24,332 bases of DNA from Dehalococcoidia bacterium. Its GTDB lineage: Bacteria; Chloroflexota; Dehalococcoidia; UBA3495. Within the stretch, counting starts at the first letter, position 1. Each line of letters starts with the position of its first letter. The notes below the pieces were generated by a model. The model made no database searches, was not told the origin of the DNA, and saw nothing but the letters and a program-made list of their open reading frames with translations. Both the position numbers and the translations under genes were made by a program. The DNA lies in contig JAPKDE010000016.1 of NCBI GenBank assembly GCA_028822675.1, positions 1-24,332 of the forward strand, given 5' to 3'. Below, one piece after another: positions 8,102 to 16,365 of the stretch.

Positions 8102-9106
8102 TTAAGCAGCACCTCTGCGGGCGGCGCCGGTTAGGCTGGCTCTGGTATAGAAGGCCAAGGCTGCGGCTTCCGTGTTCTCTGCTTTACCGGCCCATGCAGC
8201 TAATGGCGCTCCCTGCAGGCTCCGACCAAAGGAGAAGCTCAACTCCCAGGGTGCCCGCGCACCGGCGGCCTGCTGGTTGAGGGCGTTCAGGTTGGCAGTC
8301 ACCGAGTCGTCGGGCTCGCCACCCGAGAGGAATACTACACCGGGCACTGAGGCCGGCAACACACGTTTGAAGGCTTCAATCGTCCGCTCAGCAACTTCCT
8401 TGGGGTCGGCCCGTTTGGCGGCAGCCCCACCGGAAATCACCATGCTTGGCTTCAGCAGCATTCCCTCAAGATCAACCTTCTGTTGGGCCAGTTGGTCAAA
8501 AACCTCCCGTAAGGTTTCTTCGGTAACTTCAAAACATCGATCGATGTCGTGATCACCGTCGCGCAGAATTTCTGGTTCTACGATAGGAACCAATCCGGCC
8601 TCTTGGCTGAGGGCAGCAAAGCGGGCCAGGGAATGGGCGTTGGCTGTGATGCAATATGAAGATGGCGTGCTGTCAGTGATGCTGATCACCGCGCGCCACT
8701 TGGTAAACCCGGCTCCAAGTTCGACATATTCCTTCAGACGGTCACGGAGACCGTCCAAACCTTCAGTCACCAGTTCGTCTGGGGATTCCGGCAGTGGGAT
8801 GGTGCCCTTGTCGACTTTGATCCCGGAAATAATTCCCTGGTCTGCTAGAACCTTGACCATCCGGGAGCCGTCGGCGGCGTTTTGCCTGATGGTCTCATCA
8901 AAGAGAATCACGCCGCTGATGAATTCATTCACACCGGCGGTGCGAAATAGCATCTCGCGGTAGTTCCGTCGGTTGTCCTCGGTGGACTCCACGTTGATGC
9001 TGTCAAATCGCCTTTTAATTGTTCCGCCACTTTCGTCGGCTGCCAGGATACCCTTACCATTTGCAACCAGCGCTTGAGCAGTTTGTACTAATCGCGCCTT
9101 ATCCAT
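8102..9106 (-). CDS. fda: Fructose-bisphosphate aldolase, class I (Schiff-base type)
   Basis: It catalyses reversible cleavage of fructose-1,6-bisphosphate to dihydroxyacetone phosphate and glyceraldehyde-3-phosphate. The family signature is clear: LAADESGGTIKRRF (21-34, with Asp24), KVDKG (97-101), FTKWRAVI (Lys136, Arg138), IVEPE (175-179) and the Schiff-base lysine in MLLKPSMV (Lys219). At 334 residues it is close to the ~340-360 of eukaryote-like class I aldolases; the C-terminus ends GAARRGAA, without the terminal tyrosine of muscle aldolase. The ATG start has AGGTG at 9111-9115, 4 bases upstream. It lies 55 bases downstream of fbp on the same strand, so the two are probably co-transcribed, and it is followed by the terminator at 8043-8076. 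No metal-binding class II features are seen. Confidence 0.95.
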   Translation of the reverse strand: MDKARLVQTAQALVANGKGILAADESGGTIKRRFDSINVESTEDNRRNYREMLFRTAGVNEFISGVILFDETIRQNAADGSRMVKVLADQGIISGIKVDKGTIPLPESPDELVTEGLDGLRDRLKEYVELGAGFTKWRAVISITDSTPSSYCITANAHSLARFAALSQEAGLVPIVEPEILRDGDHDIDRCFEVTEETLREVFDQLAQQKVDLEGMLLKPSMVISGGAAAKRADPKEVAERTIEAFKRVLPASVPGVVFLSGGEPDDSVTANLNALNQQAAGARAPWELSFSFGRSLQGAPLAAWAGKAENTEAAALAFYTRASLTGAARRGAA

Positions 9107-9161
9107 AAATCACCTCTCGCTCCCGTATTATCCTGGTTATGTTTAGTATCAAGCAAGACTC

Positions 9162-10139
9162 TTAGCTGCCACTAATCACAGACACTGTCGATTCGACAAC
9201 GTCTTTGTTACCCAATATCAGGGGAGTCCGTTGGTGTAATTCGGTTGGAGTTATATCAAGGATACGTTCGTATCCAGTGGAAGCAGCCCCGCCAGCCTGT
9301 TCGGCCACAAATCCCAGGGGGTTGGCTTCATACATCAATCGCAGTCGGCCATTATTTCGGTTGATATCGGCCGGGTAGGCGAATATGCCGCCCTTTAAAA
9401 GGTTTCTATGAAAATCAGCCACCAGAGAACCCACGTAACGCTGGGAATACTTATCGCGCAACAGGCCTATCGCCTCTTTGGTGGGCTGATCCAGGACTTT
9501 GCTATTTCCTTCATTGGTGCTGTAGTAAGGGCAATCAGCGGGGATGGTGATGTTTGGATGGGTTACCGCGTAGGAGCCGGCGCTAACGTCCAGTGTGAAA
9601 CCACAGACATGGTTCTTGGTGGCTAGGACCAGCACGGTGCTGGACCCGTAAACCACATAGGCAGCGGCAATTTGCTCGTTGCCCTTGCGTAACAAAGAGG
9701 CGTCATTAACGGTCTCGCCTGGGCTCTTTTGCCAGATTCCAAAGATCGAACCGATGCTAACGGCCACGTCAATGTTGGATGAGCCGTCCAATGGATCCAT
9801 TAGAACGATGAAGCCGTCAGCGACATTACCCTCCACGATCACTGGATTCTCAATCTCTTCGCAACCAATGGCGGCCACATGGCCCGACTGAGATAGCATT
9901 TCAACGAAGATATTAGAACTTGCTTCGTCTAGGCGCTGAACGATCTCGCCCTGGACGTTAGTTTCTCCGGTTGTGCCTAGAGCGTCGGCCAATGACGCCT
10001 GTTGCACCTGTTCTTGGACTTTTCTAGAACCGTCTGCGATGGCCATTATCACAGCCCCAAGACCCAGGTTTTGGCCCTTATCCTCCCATTCTGACGTTAC
10101 GTACTCTTGAAGAGTAGTTCGTTTTCCTGCTACCGGCAC
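9162..10139 (-). CDS. fbp: Fructose-1,6-bisphosphatase, class I
   Basis: It hydrolyses fructose-1,6-bisphosphate to fructose-6-phosphate, the committed step of gluconeogenesis (also used in the Calvin cycle, for which nothing else is seen here). Metal- and substrate-binding motifs are CEEIENP (93-99) and DPLDGSSNID (115-124), with the downstream YVGSLVADFHRNLLKGGIF and RLMYEANPLGFVAEQAGG stretches typical of class I enzymes. Its 325 residues match the family. The GTG start is supported by GGAGGTGA at 10143-10150, with GGAGG 6 bases from the start. It is upstream of, and probably in an operon with, the class I aldolase gene. Its promoter should lie in 10140-10250; a TTGACA hexamer is present on this strand (10216-10211) but I find no convincing -10 at the right distance. 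Confidence 0.96.
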   Translation of the reverse strand: MPVAGKRTTLQEYVTSEWEDKGQNLGLGAVIMAIADGSRKVQEQVQQASLADALGTTGETNVQGEIVQRLDEASSNIFVEMLSQSGHVAAIGCEEIENPVIVEGNVADGFIVLMDPLDGSSNIDVAVSIGSIFGIWQKSPGETVNDASLLRKGNEQIAAAYVVYGSSTVLVLATKNHVCGFTLDVSAGSYAVTHPNITIPADCPYYSTNEGNSKVLDQPTKEAIGLLRDKYSQRYVGSLVADFHRNLLKGGIFAYPADINRNNGRLRLMYEANPLGFVAEQAGGAASTGYERILDITPTELHQRTPLILGNKDVVESTVSVISGS

Positions 10140-10566
10140 GCGTCACCTCCCGCACTGAATTCTCAGTTCCAAGCTAATGGTCTTCTCTTCCGGTTAAGTG
10201 CCTCGTATTATGTCAAATAATCCGCATGGATACTAATACCAATTTGATGTCTCAGCTTTGGCCGAGAAACCAATTCTGACGTCGTGTCACCAGGCACAAT
10301 ACAGGCGTGGATTAGTTACTACGTTTATGTAGCGCCCAATTCTAGCAGTAGGGATTTTCTGAGTCAATTTGGAATAAACAATATGACTCGGACTAAAAAC
10401 GCCAATAAGTTACCTCTTATTGAGTCTTCCCTGAACGTGTTCGGCGTTGCCGAGCGTGCCTTACCGGTGTATATTCATTATTAGAATACTCGCCGTTCAC
10501 TTGGGCACCAGGTAGCCGATAATTGTATGACCCTGGCCGTTGCGCAGAGTATCTAGGAAGAAGAAT
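10140..10566. other. Intergenic region between divergent fbp and the zinc-ribbon/TPR gene
   Basis: About 425 bases without a convincing gene. It should hold the promoters of both divergent genes. Visible structure: CAATAAG (10403-10409) pairs with CTTATTG (10416-10422) across a 6-base loop, a 7-bp hairpin without a T-run, and TCGGC-GTT-GCCGA (10441-10453) overlaps the -35 of the promoter listed separately. An open frame at 10284-10484 lacks a ribosome binding site and recognisable protein features, and I do not call it. Confidence 0.5.
10447..10475 (+). promoter_or_regulatory. Candidate sigma-70 promoter for the zinc-ribbon/TPR gene
   Basis: A -35-like TTGCCG (10447-10452) and a -10-like TATATT (10470-10475) are separated by 17 bases. 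Transcription would start near 10482, about 85 bases before the chosen TTG. The small inverted repeat TCGGC/GCCGA (10441-10453) overlaps the -35 and could be an operator. Based on consensus match only. Confidence 0.4.
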
Positions 10567-11379
10567 TTGGGCGAATTTCTCTTATATCCGATAATTTTTG
10601 CAGCCGTCAGTTGGACGGCTCGTTTGGCAAAAACCAAAGGGCGAAACCCTTGGATTTGGGGTGGAGTCGCGGTTTTGTTGAGCTTGTTGCACGTTCCACA
10701 AACCGCTCTTCTGAGCGTGGTTCCCGTACTTGTCTTATTGTTTATCAAACTTCCGGCTACCTCCCCTGCAGAACAGGTAGACCGGTTGACCTGCGCCAGG
10801 TGCGCCAAAACCCATTCCAACGGACAGCATTTCTGCACCGGCTGCGGTTGGGATTTGACTGAAGCCTATTCTCCGGAGGCTGCGAATGAAGGCCAGCCCT
10901 CCTCGGCCCCGTCTCCAGTTCAGACAACCATGCCTTCCACCGCTGTTGCCCAGCCACCTGAGATGTCAGAAATGCCGCCGACGGATCCCCAAACGATAGA
11001 GCCCCAATCGGTTGCGGACGCACCCGTTGCTGAAGTTGCTGCCGAGCCGACAACAGAGACAGATCAGAACCCGGATTCAGAACCAGTGTCAGAGGATCCC
11101 GAAGCAAAACCGGCAACTCCGTATATTCCATGGGGCACATATGATCCCGGTGTGGCGCCTACCGCGGCAGTAATGGTCTCAAGGGGTATTGCGCGGTACG
11201 AAGAGCAAAAATATCAAGAGGCGATTGATCAATTCACCAAAGCAATAGCCCTTGACCCGAATTACGCCGAGGCCTGGGAAAGACGGGCCGAAGCCTACGC
11301 TCAATTGGGCCGTCCACAACAAGCAGAGGACGATCGCCGTCACCTGAAAGGGTTGGACACGAGTTCCTCCCCAGGCTAG
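10567..11379 (+). CDS. Membrane-anchored zinc-ribbon and TPR protein of unknown function
   Basis: I do not recognise a named family for the whole protein. The N-terminal ~60 residues hold two or three hydrophobic segments (FLLYPIIFAAVSW, then IWGGVAVLLSLL and ALLSVVPVLVLLFI) around a KGRNPWIWGG turn seen in many small membrane proteins. Next comes a zinc-ribbon-like motif with two CxxC pairs (Cys76, Cys79, Cys90, Cys93). A ~100-residue linker rich in Pro, Glu, Ala and Thr follows, and then a C-terminal tetratricopeptide unit (GIARYEEQKYQEAIDQFTKA, ALDPNYAEAWERRAEAYAQL). I prefer the TTG at 10567 (270 residues) over TTG 10540 because AGGAAG (10555-10560) lies 6 bases before it. The TPR and ribbon should face the cytoplasm, suggesting a scaffold or protein-binding role; this is inference. 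It has its own candidate promoter and terminator, so it appears monocistronic. Confidence 0.75.
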   Translation: MGEFLLYPIIFAAVSWTARLAKTKGRNPWIWGGVAVLLSLLHVPQTALLSVVPVLVLLFIKLPATSPAEQVDRLTCARCAKTHSNGQHFCTGCGWDLTEAYSPEAANEGQPSSAPSPVQTTMPSTAVAQPPEMSEMPPTDPQTIEPQSVADAPVAEVAAEPTTETDQNPDSEPVSEDPEAKPATPYIPWGTYDPGVAPTAAVMVSRGIARYEEQKYQEAIDQFTKAIALDPNYAEAWERRAEAYAQLGRPQQAEDDRRHLKGLDTSSSPG

Positions 11380-11409
11380 TTCACCAAATCAATCTCAGGT
11401 AATTGAAAA

Positions 11410-11434
11410 GGACCACCCTTCGGTGGTTCTTTTT
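11410..11434. terminator. Intrinsic terminator between convergent TPR gene and fabI
   Basis: GGACCACC (11410-11417) pairs with GGTGGTTC (11422-11429), 8 bp with one G-T wobble, across a CTTC loop, followed by five T (11430-11434). The AAAA at 11406-11409 on the other side lets it also serve the minus-strand fabI transcript, more weakly. Confidence 0.85.
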
Positions 11435-11455
11435 GGTTTGACTATTTTGTGATGC

Positions 11456-12229
11456 CTAAACGGCCATGATGTGATAACCGGCATCTACAGGAATGATGGC
11501 ACCGGTAATGCCACTGGAAAGTTCGCTGCACAAAAAGAGGGCGGTTTGAGCAACCTCATCTACCGTGATGTTCCGTTTCATGGGCGCTTTTTCAGCAGCC
11601 GTATGTTGCATGTCCCTAAACCCGCTGATTCCTCTGGCTGCCAGGGTTTGTAACGGACCGGCTGAGATGGCGTTAACTCTGACGTTCTGTTCCCCATACT
11701 CAAAGGCCAACTGCCGCACGCTGTGCTCTAGGGCGGCTTTGGCGGTACCCATCACGTTGTATCCAGGATAAACACGTTGCGAGGCGTCAAAGGTCATGGC
11801 GACGACGCTGCCTCCATCAGTCATAAGAGGAGCGGCGTAACGGACCAACGGCAACAGCGAATAGGCGCTGACTTCGAGCGCGACACGAAAACCCTCACGT
11901 GAGGTGTCGGCAAATTGGCCGTCCAGGTCTTCGCGGTTGGCGTAGGCGATGCTATGGATCAGAAATGAGATATCGCCATACTCATCTTTCAACCTTTTGA
12001 ACACCTGGGCAATCTGTTCGTCGTCAGTGGCGTCGCAGGACAAGGTCATAGAGCCGTCCAATGTCGCTGCCAAGCCCTCCACACGCTCTTTAAGACGGTC
12101 TCCTTGGTAGGTTAGAGCAATGCGCGCTCCGGCTTGTGAGAGGGCCTTTGTGATCCCCCACGCGATGCTACGGTCATTGGCGACGCCAAATACGATACCT
12201 TTTTTGCCTGACAGGTCTATGGGAAACAC
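11456..12229 (-). CDS. fabI: Enoyl-[acyl-carrier-protein] reductase (NADH), FabI family
   Basis: It reduces the trans-2-enoyl-ACP double bond, the last step of each type II fatty acid synthesis cycle. It is a short-chain dehydrogenase/reductase of 257 residues with the FabI signatures GVANDRSIAWGI (15-26), HSIAYANREDLDG (92-104), the catalytic Tyr157 and Lys164 in YNVMGTAK, and NAISAGPLQTLAARGI. The position equal to E. coli Tyr146 is Phe147, in MTFDAS, recalling the MDFDPS of mycobacterial InhA; the YNVMG part remains FabI-like. The GTG start has GAGGT (12236-12240) 6 bases upstream. It is last in the minus-strand block, 66 bases after the LLM gene, and ends before the terminator at 11410-11434. 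fabF lies about 6.6 kb upstream in the same orientation. Confidence 0.95.
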   Translation of the reverse strand: MFPIDLSGKKGIVFGVANDRSIAWGITKALSQAGARIALTYQGDRLKERVEGLAATLDGSMTLSCDATDDEQIAQVFKRLKDEYGDISFLIHSIAYANREDLDGQFADTSREGFRVALEVSAYSLLPLVRYAAPLMTDGGSVVAMTFDASQRVYPGYNVMGTAKAALEHSVRQLAFEYGEQNVRVNAISAGPLQTLAARGISGFRDMQHTAAEKAPMKRNITVDEVAQTALFLCSELSSGITGAIIPVDAGYHIMAV

Positions 12230-12295
12230 CTGACTACCTCTTTAACATTTTAAATCTGCTACTAATCTAGGGCTTTTAATCGCCAAGATGAATTC

Positions 12296-13255
12296 CTAGG
12301 CGAAGATTGGTGCCACTCGTTCCAAGAAAGTTTCGAGTTGTTTCTCTGGTTCAAAGCTGGCGAAGCGCACCACCAGGGTTTCAGCGCCTGCCAATACATA
12401 TTCTTGCATGCGTTCGGCCACTCTCTCAGCGTCACCAAACGGCCCCCAGCGCGTTCCCCAGATGTCGGATCCGTAATAGCCCGTTAGCCACTCTACAGCG
12501 TCGGCCTCAGCAGCTTTCAGGTCTGGGTTCATGTTAACGGTCATGTAGAAGGTTTTTTCCAGACTGGTAGGCTCTCGGTCAAATTCCGCTGCCTTTAGGT
12601 TTACTTGCTGGATGATCTGGGCGAACTCGTCCGGCGAGTCTGATATGGAGATGATACCGGCGCCAAGTTGAGCTGCGCGCCCAATTTGGGCCGGGCTTTG
12701 AGCGCGATAGTGTGTCCCCAGTAGAAACGGGATGCCGTTTGGGTTTGTTGGCACTGGCCGCATGAGGGCCGAGTCCAAATCGAAGTCACGGCCGTGGAAA
12801 TCGAACGATTTTCCAGAACCTAGACCTTGGATTATTTTGACGATCTCTTCAAACCGCCTACCCCGGCCCTTGGTAGGAACTCCTGCGGCTTTCCATTCGC
12901 GCTTTTGGTCATCATTGAACGCCCCACCGACGCCGGCCCCAATGACCAGCCTGCCGCCGGATATCAGGTCTACTGTCGCCATCGTCTGGGCTAATAGCAC
13001 TGGGTGGCGCAGGGCTGGCAACAAAACGGCTGTACCGAGCCTGACCCTCCTGGTTCGTGCTGCCAAGGCACCGAGTATCGCCAGCGGCTCCATTCGCGGT
13101 TTGGCCATCAGACTATCGCCAACCCAGACCGAGTCCAAGCCTGCCTGTTCGACAGTGTTAGCCAGGGAGATGATGCGGTCAATGTTGGGTGGCTGCTCGC
13201 CGCGCAGTAATAAACCACGAGTGGGCAGCAATATTCCAAGTTTTACTTTAGTCAT
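12296..13255 (-). CDS. LLM-class flavin/F420-dependent oxidoreductase
   Basis: It belongs to the luciferase-like monooxygenase TIM-barrel superfamily, whose members use F420 or FMN. Family marks are KLGILLPTRG at the N-terminus, SVWVGDSL, LAARTRRVRLGTAVLLPALR with HPVLLAQTMATVDLISGGRL, and the glycine-rich IGAGVGGAFN followed by KGRGRRFEEIVKI. Its 319 residues match the family. The substrate cannot be read from sequence. It starts at ATG 13255, with only a poor ribosome binding site, 59 bases after cofC and in the same direction as cofG-cofH-cofD-cofC, which favours F420 over FMN as cofactor. It shares only general family features with the LLM protein at 22761-23705, so the two are probably old paralogues, not a recent duplication. 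Confidence 0.9.
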   Translation of the reverse strand: MTKVKLGILLPTRGLLLRGEQPPNIDRIISLANTVEQAGLDSVWVGDSLMAKPRMEPLAILGALAARTRRVRLGTAVLLPALRHPVLLAQTMATVDLISGGRLVIGAGVGGAFNDDQKREWKAAGVPTKGRGRRFEEIVKIIQGLGSGKSFDFHGRDFDLDSALMRPVPTNPNGIPFLLGTHYRAQSPAQIGRAAQLGAGIISISDSPDEFAQIIQQVNLKAAEFDREPTSLEKTFYMTVNMNPDLKAAEADAVEWLTGYYGSDIWGTRWGPFGDAERVAERMQEYVLAGAETLVVRFASFEPEKQLETFLERVAPIFA

Positions 13256-13314
13256 GGATAAAAATTACGTCCCAATCTCAACAACCAGCAAAAGTTGCCT
13301 TTGGGTGATCAGGT

Positions 13315-13977
13315 CTAGCTACCGGAATCCGAACTGCCAGATTTTTGTTCTTCAGAAAGGCGCTCCAACAGGCCGGGTTCCATATGCTGAAAAGTTTCGA
13401 GGTCATCGACCACGTCCAGGTCAAATCCCAACCCTTGGCTGGAGTTGATAGCCACAGAGGTTTCAAGTCGGGCTGCTTGAGTTAGATGTTTCATGAAGCT
13501 GCGCTGGCCCAATTCTGGCTCTAATGGCACACCAAGAGGCACTAATATCGCGTTGGTGCCGCCATCCCTACGAGCCGGAGCAAGCGTCACATTGCCCTGT
13601 CTGCGGGAAGCTTGCATCATGCTGTGAATGTCTGCTGGTTTCAAGAACGGCAAATCACCGGCGACGAAGAGAGCAGATTTGCCCTGCTCAAAAGCCAGCG
13701 CAAACGCCTTTTTGAGAGTGTCATTCAAGTCGACGCCTAGTTCTTCCAGGCATTCCCCCCCCAAAGATTCGGCCATTTTTCGGACTCTATCATCGCCGCC
13801 CACGACCCAAATTGTATCAACTGAAGCTGCTTTGATGGCCAATATTACCCGCCGCAGCAAGGCCAAGACCAAGTCCGCACGTTGTTCTGCTGTTAGGCTC
13901 TGGCTCAGCCGTGATTTGCCCTGTGCCAAGGGTTTCATGGGGACGATGGCGATTACATTGTTGGGTTCAGTGACCAT
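13315..13977 (-). CDS. cofC: 2-phospho-L-lactate / phosphoenolpyruvate guanylyltransferase (CofC/FbiD)
   Basis: It uses GTP to activate a phosphorylated three-carbon acid for F420 assembly. Archaeal CofC uses 2-phospho-L-lactate; characterised bacterial FbiD enzymes use phosphoenolpyruvate, so PEP is the likelier substrate here. The nucleotidyltransferase signature VPMKPLAQGKSRL (12-24), then DLNDTL, VAGDLPFL (105-112), RRDGGTNAIL (136-145) and GFDLDVVDDLE match the family at 220 residues. The ATG at 13977 lies 24 bases after the cofD stop, so the genes are very probably co-transcribed and the product feeds CofD directly. No strong Shine-Dalgarno sequence is visible, which may imply coupling to cofD translation. 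The C-terminus is a short Ser/Gly-rich tail. Confidence 0.93.
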   Translation of the reverse strand: MVTEPNNVIAIVPMKPLAQGKSRLSQSLTAEQRADLVLALLRRVILAIKAASVDTIWVVGGDDRVRKMAESLGGECLEELGVDLNDTLKKAFALAFEQGKSALFVAGDLPFLKPADIHSMMQASRRQGNVTLAPARRDGGTNAILVPLGVPLEPELGQRSFMKHLTQAARLETSVAINSSQGLGFDLDVVDDLETFQHMEPGLLERLSEEQKSGSSDSGS

Positions 13978-14001
13978 AGGTGTTGAGCGTCATTGTAGGA
14001 A

Positions 14002-14958
14002 TTAATTGGCCAAGGTTAAAATTTCTTTCGCAAGGGCAATTTTATCTTGTGACGTCTTCATGATAGTTGATGTTACGAGAGGAGTTATGCCCATTTCCTG
14101 AATCTGAGGCGCCAAAGCTTCGTCCTGAACGTCGATAACGAGCACGTCACAGATATCAAGATACTCTCTGGCAATCTGCACACAGGATACCTCTTTACCC
14201 AACTCGGCCATGATCTTACCTGCGGGACCTTTGACTGCGTCTCCGCTAACGATGGGGCTAACGCAAACTTTTTTCCCGGGGAAGGCGCGAATTCTTTTGC
14301 GAACCGCTGGTATTGCCAGTATCGGACCTAGACTGAGATATGGGTTAGACGGGCACATGACCAGCATCCCGGCCCTGGCTAAGGCGTCTTGAAAACCTGG
14401 CGCAGCAGTAGCTGTATCGGCACCTAAATAACGCACTTCGAAGATTTTGGGTTCTGCTCTCCGACCGACGAAATAACGCTGCATGGGCAACTCACCTTCG
14501 TCAGTTACGAGAACGGTTTTCACAGAGTCGTCACTCATTGGCACGACTAGCTGAGTAACGCCCAAACTCCGATTCAGTTCATCAGTGACTTCAGAGAGGG
14601 TTTTGCCATCAGCCAGTAATTGGGTTCGGCGGATGTGAGTGGCGAAATCACGGTCACCCAGGTTGAACCAGGTGTCCACGCCAAATTTCCCCAGCATCTC
14701 AAGAGCGGTAAAAGTGTCGCCGCCCACACCCCAGCCTGTCTCCTCGTTGGATAGTCCGGAGAGGGTGTACATGATTGTGTCTAGGTCGGGTGAAACGTGA
14801 AGACCGTGAAAAGTTTCGTCGTCACCGGTGTTGACACAAACAACCAATTCCCCAGGATCCAATGACAGCGCCAAACCCAGGGCTAATTTTGCGCCACCGA
14901 CGCCACCAGCCAACGCCAACACGGCGGGCGGGCTAGATATTCCAGGGGAAGTTACCAT
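14002..14958 (-). CDS. cofD: 2-phospho-L-lactate (PEP) transferase (CofD/FbiA), F420-0 synthesis
   Basis: It transfers the phospho-lactyl (or enolpyruvyl) group from the guanylylated donor made by CofC onto Fo, giving F420-0 or dehydro-F420-0. The signatures are AGGVGGAKLALGLA (17-30), VNTGDDETFHGLHVSPDLDT (41-60, substrate site), NLGDRDFATHIRRTQLL, PSNPYLSLGPIL and SPIVSGDAVKGPAGKIM. Its 318 residues match the family. The ATG at 14958 lacks an obvious Shine-Dalgarno sequence. It lies 60 bases after cofH and 24 bases before cofC on the same strand, in the order cofG, cofH, cofD, cofC. Confidence 0.96.
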   Translation of the reverse strand: MVTSPGISSPPAVLALAGGVGGAKLALGLALSLDPGELVVCVNTGDDETFHGLHVSPDLDTIMYTLSGLSNEETGWGVGGDTFTALEMLGKFGVDTWFNLGDRDFATHIRRTQLLADGKTLSEVTDELNRSLGVTQLVVPMSDDSVKTVLVTDEGELPMQRYFVGRRAEPKIFEVRYLGADTATAAPGFQDALARAGMLVMCPSNPYLSLGPILAIPAVRKRIRAFPGKKVCVSPIVSGDAVKGPAGKIMAELGKEVSCVQIAREYLDICDVLVIDVQDEALAPQIQEMGITPLVTSTIMKTSQDKIALAKEILTLAN

Positions 14959-15018
14959 CCGTGACCGAGCCGTAAGTTATTTGGGTTGGAAATACGTCCG
15001 GTTAGAGTCACGAGGTGG

Positions 15019-16365
15019 CTATGCCTTGCTGCTCGATACCTGATTGGGATGTTCAAACCGATACGTGTCTAGTTTGACCAACCGCTTGTAGGAACCGAAT
15101 ATCTCTTCCACGTTGTCACCGACCAAGTCCAGCGGATCGAGTTCCTGATCAGTATTACTGAACACGCGGCGAGTCTTATAGGTGGTGTAGCGCTCGGCGG
15201 GAATTCTTCCGGCCTCGCGAATCATCTGACGGAATTCTGAAGGACGCATAAGCTGGCCGTGCTGCGCTCCGGCGGCAGTGGAGATACTTTCGTTAATCAG
15301 AGTTCCGCCTAAATCATTAACTCCGGCAGTTAACAGAAGCTGAGACATGCGCGGGCCTTCTTTAACCCATGAAGCCTGGATGTTGGGTATCCAGTTGTTC
15401 AGCATAATTCGTGCAATGGCATGCATTTTTATAACGTCGATTCCAGTCGGGCCAGGTCGAACATTCTCCACCAACCCCTTCATGAACATGGGAGCTTCTG
15501 TATGTACAAAGCTCAAGGGCACAAACTCGGTGATGCCGCCCGTTTGTTGTTGGATACCCCTAATCAGGTCCATGTGTTTGGCTAGCTGAGTCGGAGTCTC
15601 AAGATACCCAAACATCACAGTTGAAGTCGTTGGGATGCCCAATTCATGGGCTGTGGTTATAACCTCAGTCCATTTGTCTACAGTGATTCGACCGGGTGAG
15701 ATTTTATCTCTCAGATCCTGGTCCAAGACCTCAGCAGATGTTCCAGGCAGACTGCCCACCCCGGCAGCCTTTAGCTCAGTGAGGTACGACCTGATTGTGG
15801 TTTCAGAGCGAATCGACCCGTACAGCACTTCTTCAGGTGAGAACCCATGGATGTGCATATCCGGAAGTTCTTTCTTGATTGCTTCACAGAGCCGGATGTA
15901 AAGATCGCCTTCCATCTTAGGAGGCAGCCCGGCTTGAACACAGACTTCAGTGGCGCCATAATCCCAGGCTTCCTTGGCCCGCCGGACAATTTCCTCGGGC
16001 GGAAGTAGGTAACCCTCTTCTTCACGGAAATCGCGACTGAAGGCACAAAATCCGCAGCCTTTGATGCAGACATTTGTGAAGTTGATGTTACGGTTGACCA
16101 CGTAAGTGACAATGTCGCCCACGGTACGCCGTCTGAGTTCGTCGGCTGTAGTGACCAGGGCATGGTAATCCTGGCCCTCGGCGGCAAACAGCACCACCGC
16201 TTCTTCCGGGGTGATGTCCGCACCGGAAAGAGCCCGGTCCAAAACCGCTGCTGTCTCAGGTGTAACCGTACCAATCATAGATTCCAGGTCTTTAATGCTG
16301 GATTCTTCCGGTGATGATGGATGTTCAGAATTTACTGGCATATCTCTGCATTCCCCCTTGAACAT
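15019..16365 (-). CDS. cofH: 5-amino-6-(D-ribitylamino)uracil--L-tyrosine 4-hydroxyphenyl transferase, CofH
   Basis: This radical SAM enzyme joins a tyrosine-derived hydroxybenzyl group to 5-amino-6-ribitylaminouracil, the first half of Fo synthesis. The CxxxCxxC iron-sulfur motif is in NVCIKGCGFCAF (Cys100, Cys104, Cys107 from the long start). AGLPP, HGFSPEEVLYG, LPGTSAEVLD and SWVKEGPRM are typical of CofH and separate it from CofG. The 448-residue form starts at ATG 16365 and overlaps the cofG end by 41 bases. The ATG at 16341 (440 residues, 17-base overlap) has AAGGGGG about 10 bases upstream and is an equally good or better start; the AGAGGG before 16365 is too close to it. Either way cofG and cofH overlap and are probably translationally coupled. 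Confidence 0.96.
   Translation of the reverse strand: MFKGECRDMPVNSEHPSSPEESSIKDLESMIGTVTPETAAVLDRALSGADITPEEAVVLFAAEGQDYHALVTTADELRRRTVGDIVTYVVNRNINFTNVCIKGCGFCAFSRDFREEEGYLLPPEEIVRRAKEAWDYGATEVCVQAGLPPKMEGDLYIRLCEAIKKELPDMHIHGFSPEEVLYGSIRSETTIRSYLTELKAAGVGSLPGTSAEVLDQDLRDKISPGRITVDKWTEVITTAHELGIPTTSTVMFGYLETPTQLAKHMDLIRGIQQQTGGITEFVPLSFVHTEAPMFMKGLVENVRPGPTGIDVIKMHAIARIMLNNWIPNIQASWVKEGPRMSQLLLTAGVNDLGGTLINESISTAAGAQHGQLMRPSEFRQMIREAGRIPAERYTTYKTRRVFSNTDQELDPLDLVGDNVEEIFGSYKRLVKLDTYRFEHPNQVSSSKA

Noticed and set aside
10284..10484. 66-residue open frame between fbp and the TPR gene
   Set aside because: GTG start without a ribosome binding site, no motif, and it lies over the likely promoter region.
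12732..13448. 238-residue plus-strand open frame across the LLM and cofC genes
   Set aside because: It is a shadow of two well-supported minus-strand genes and has no recognisable domain.
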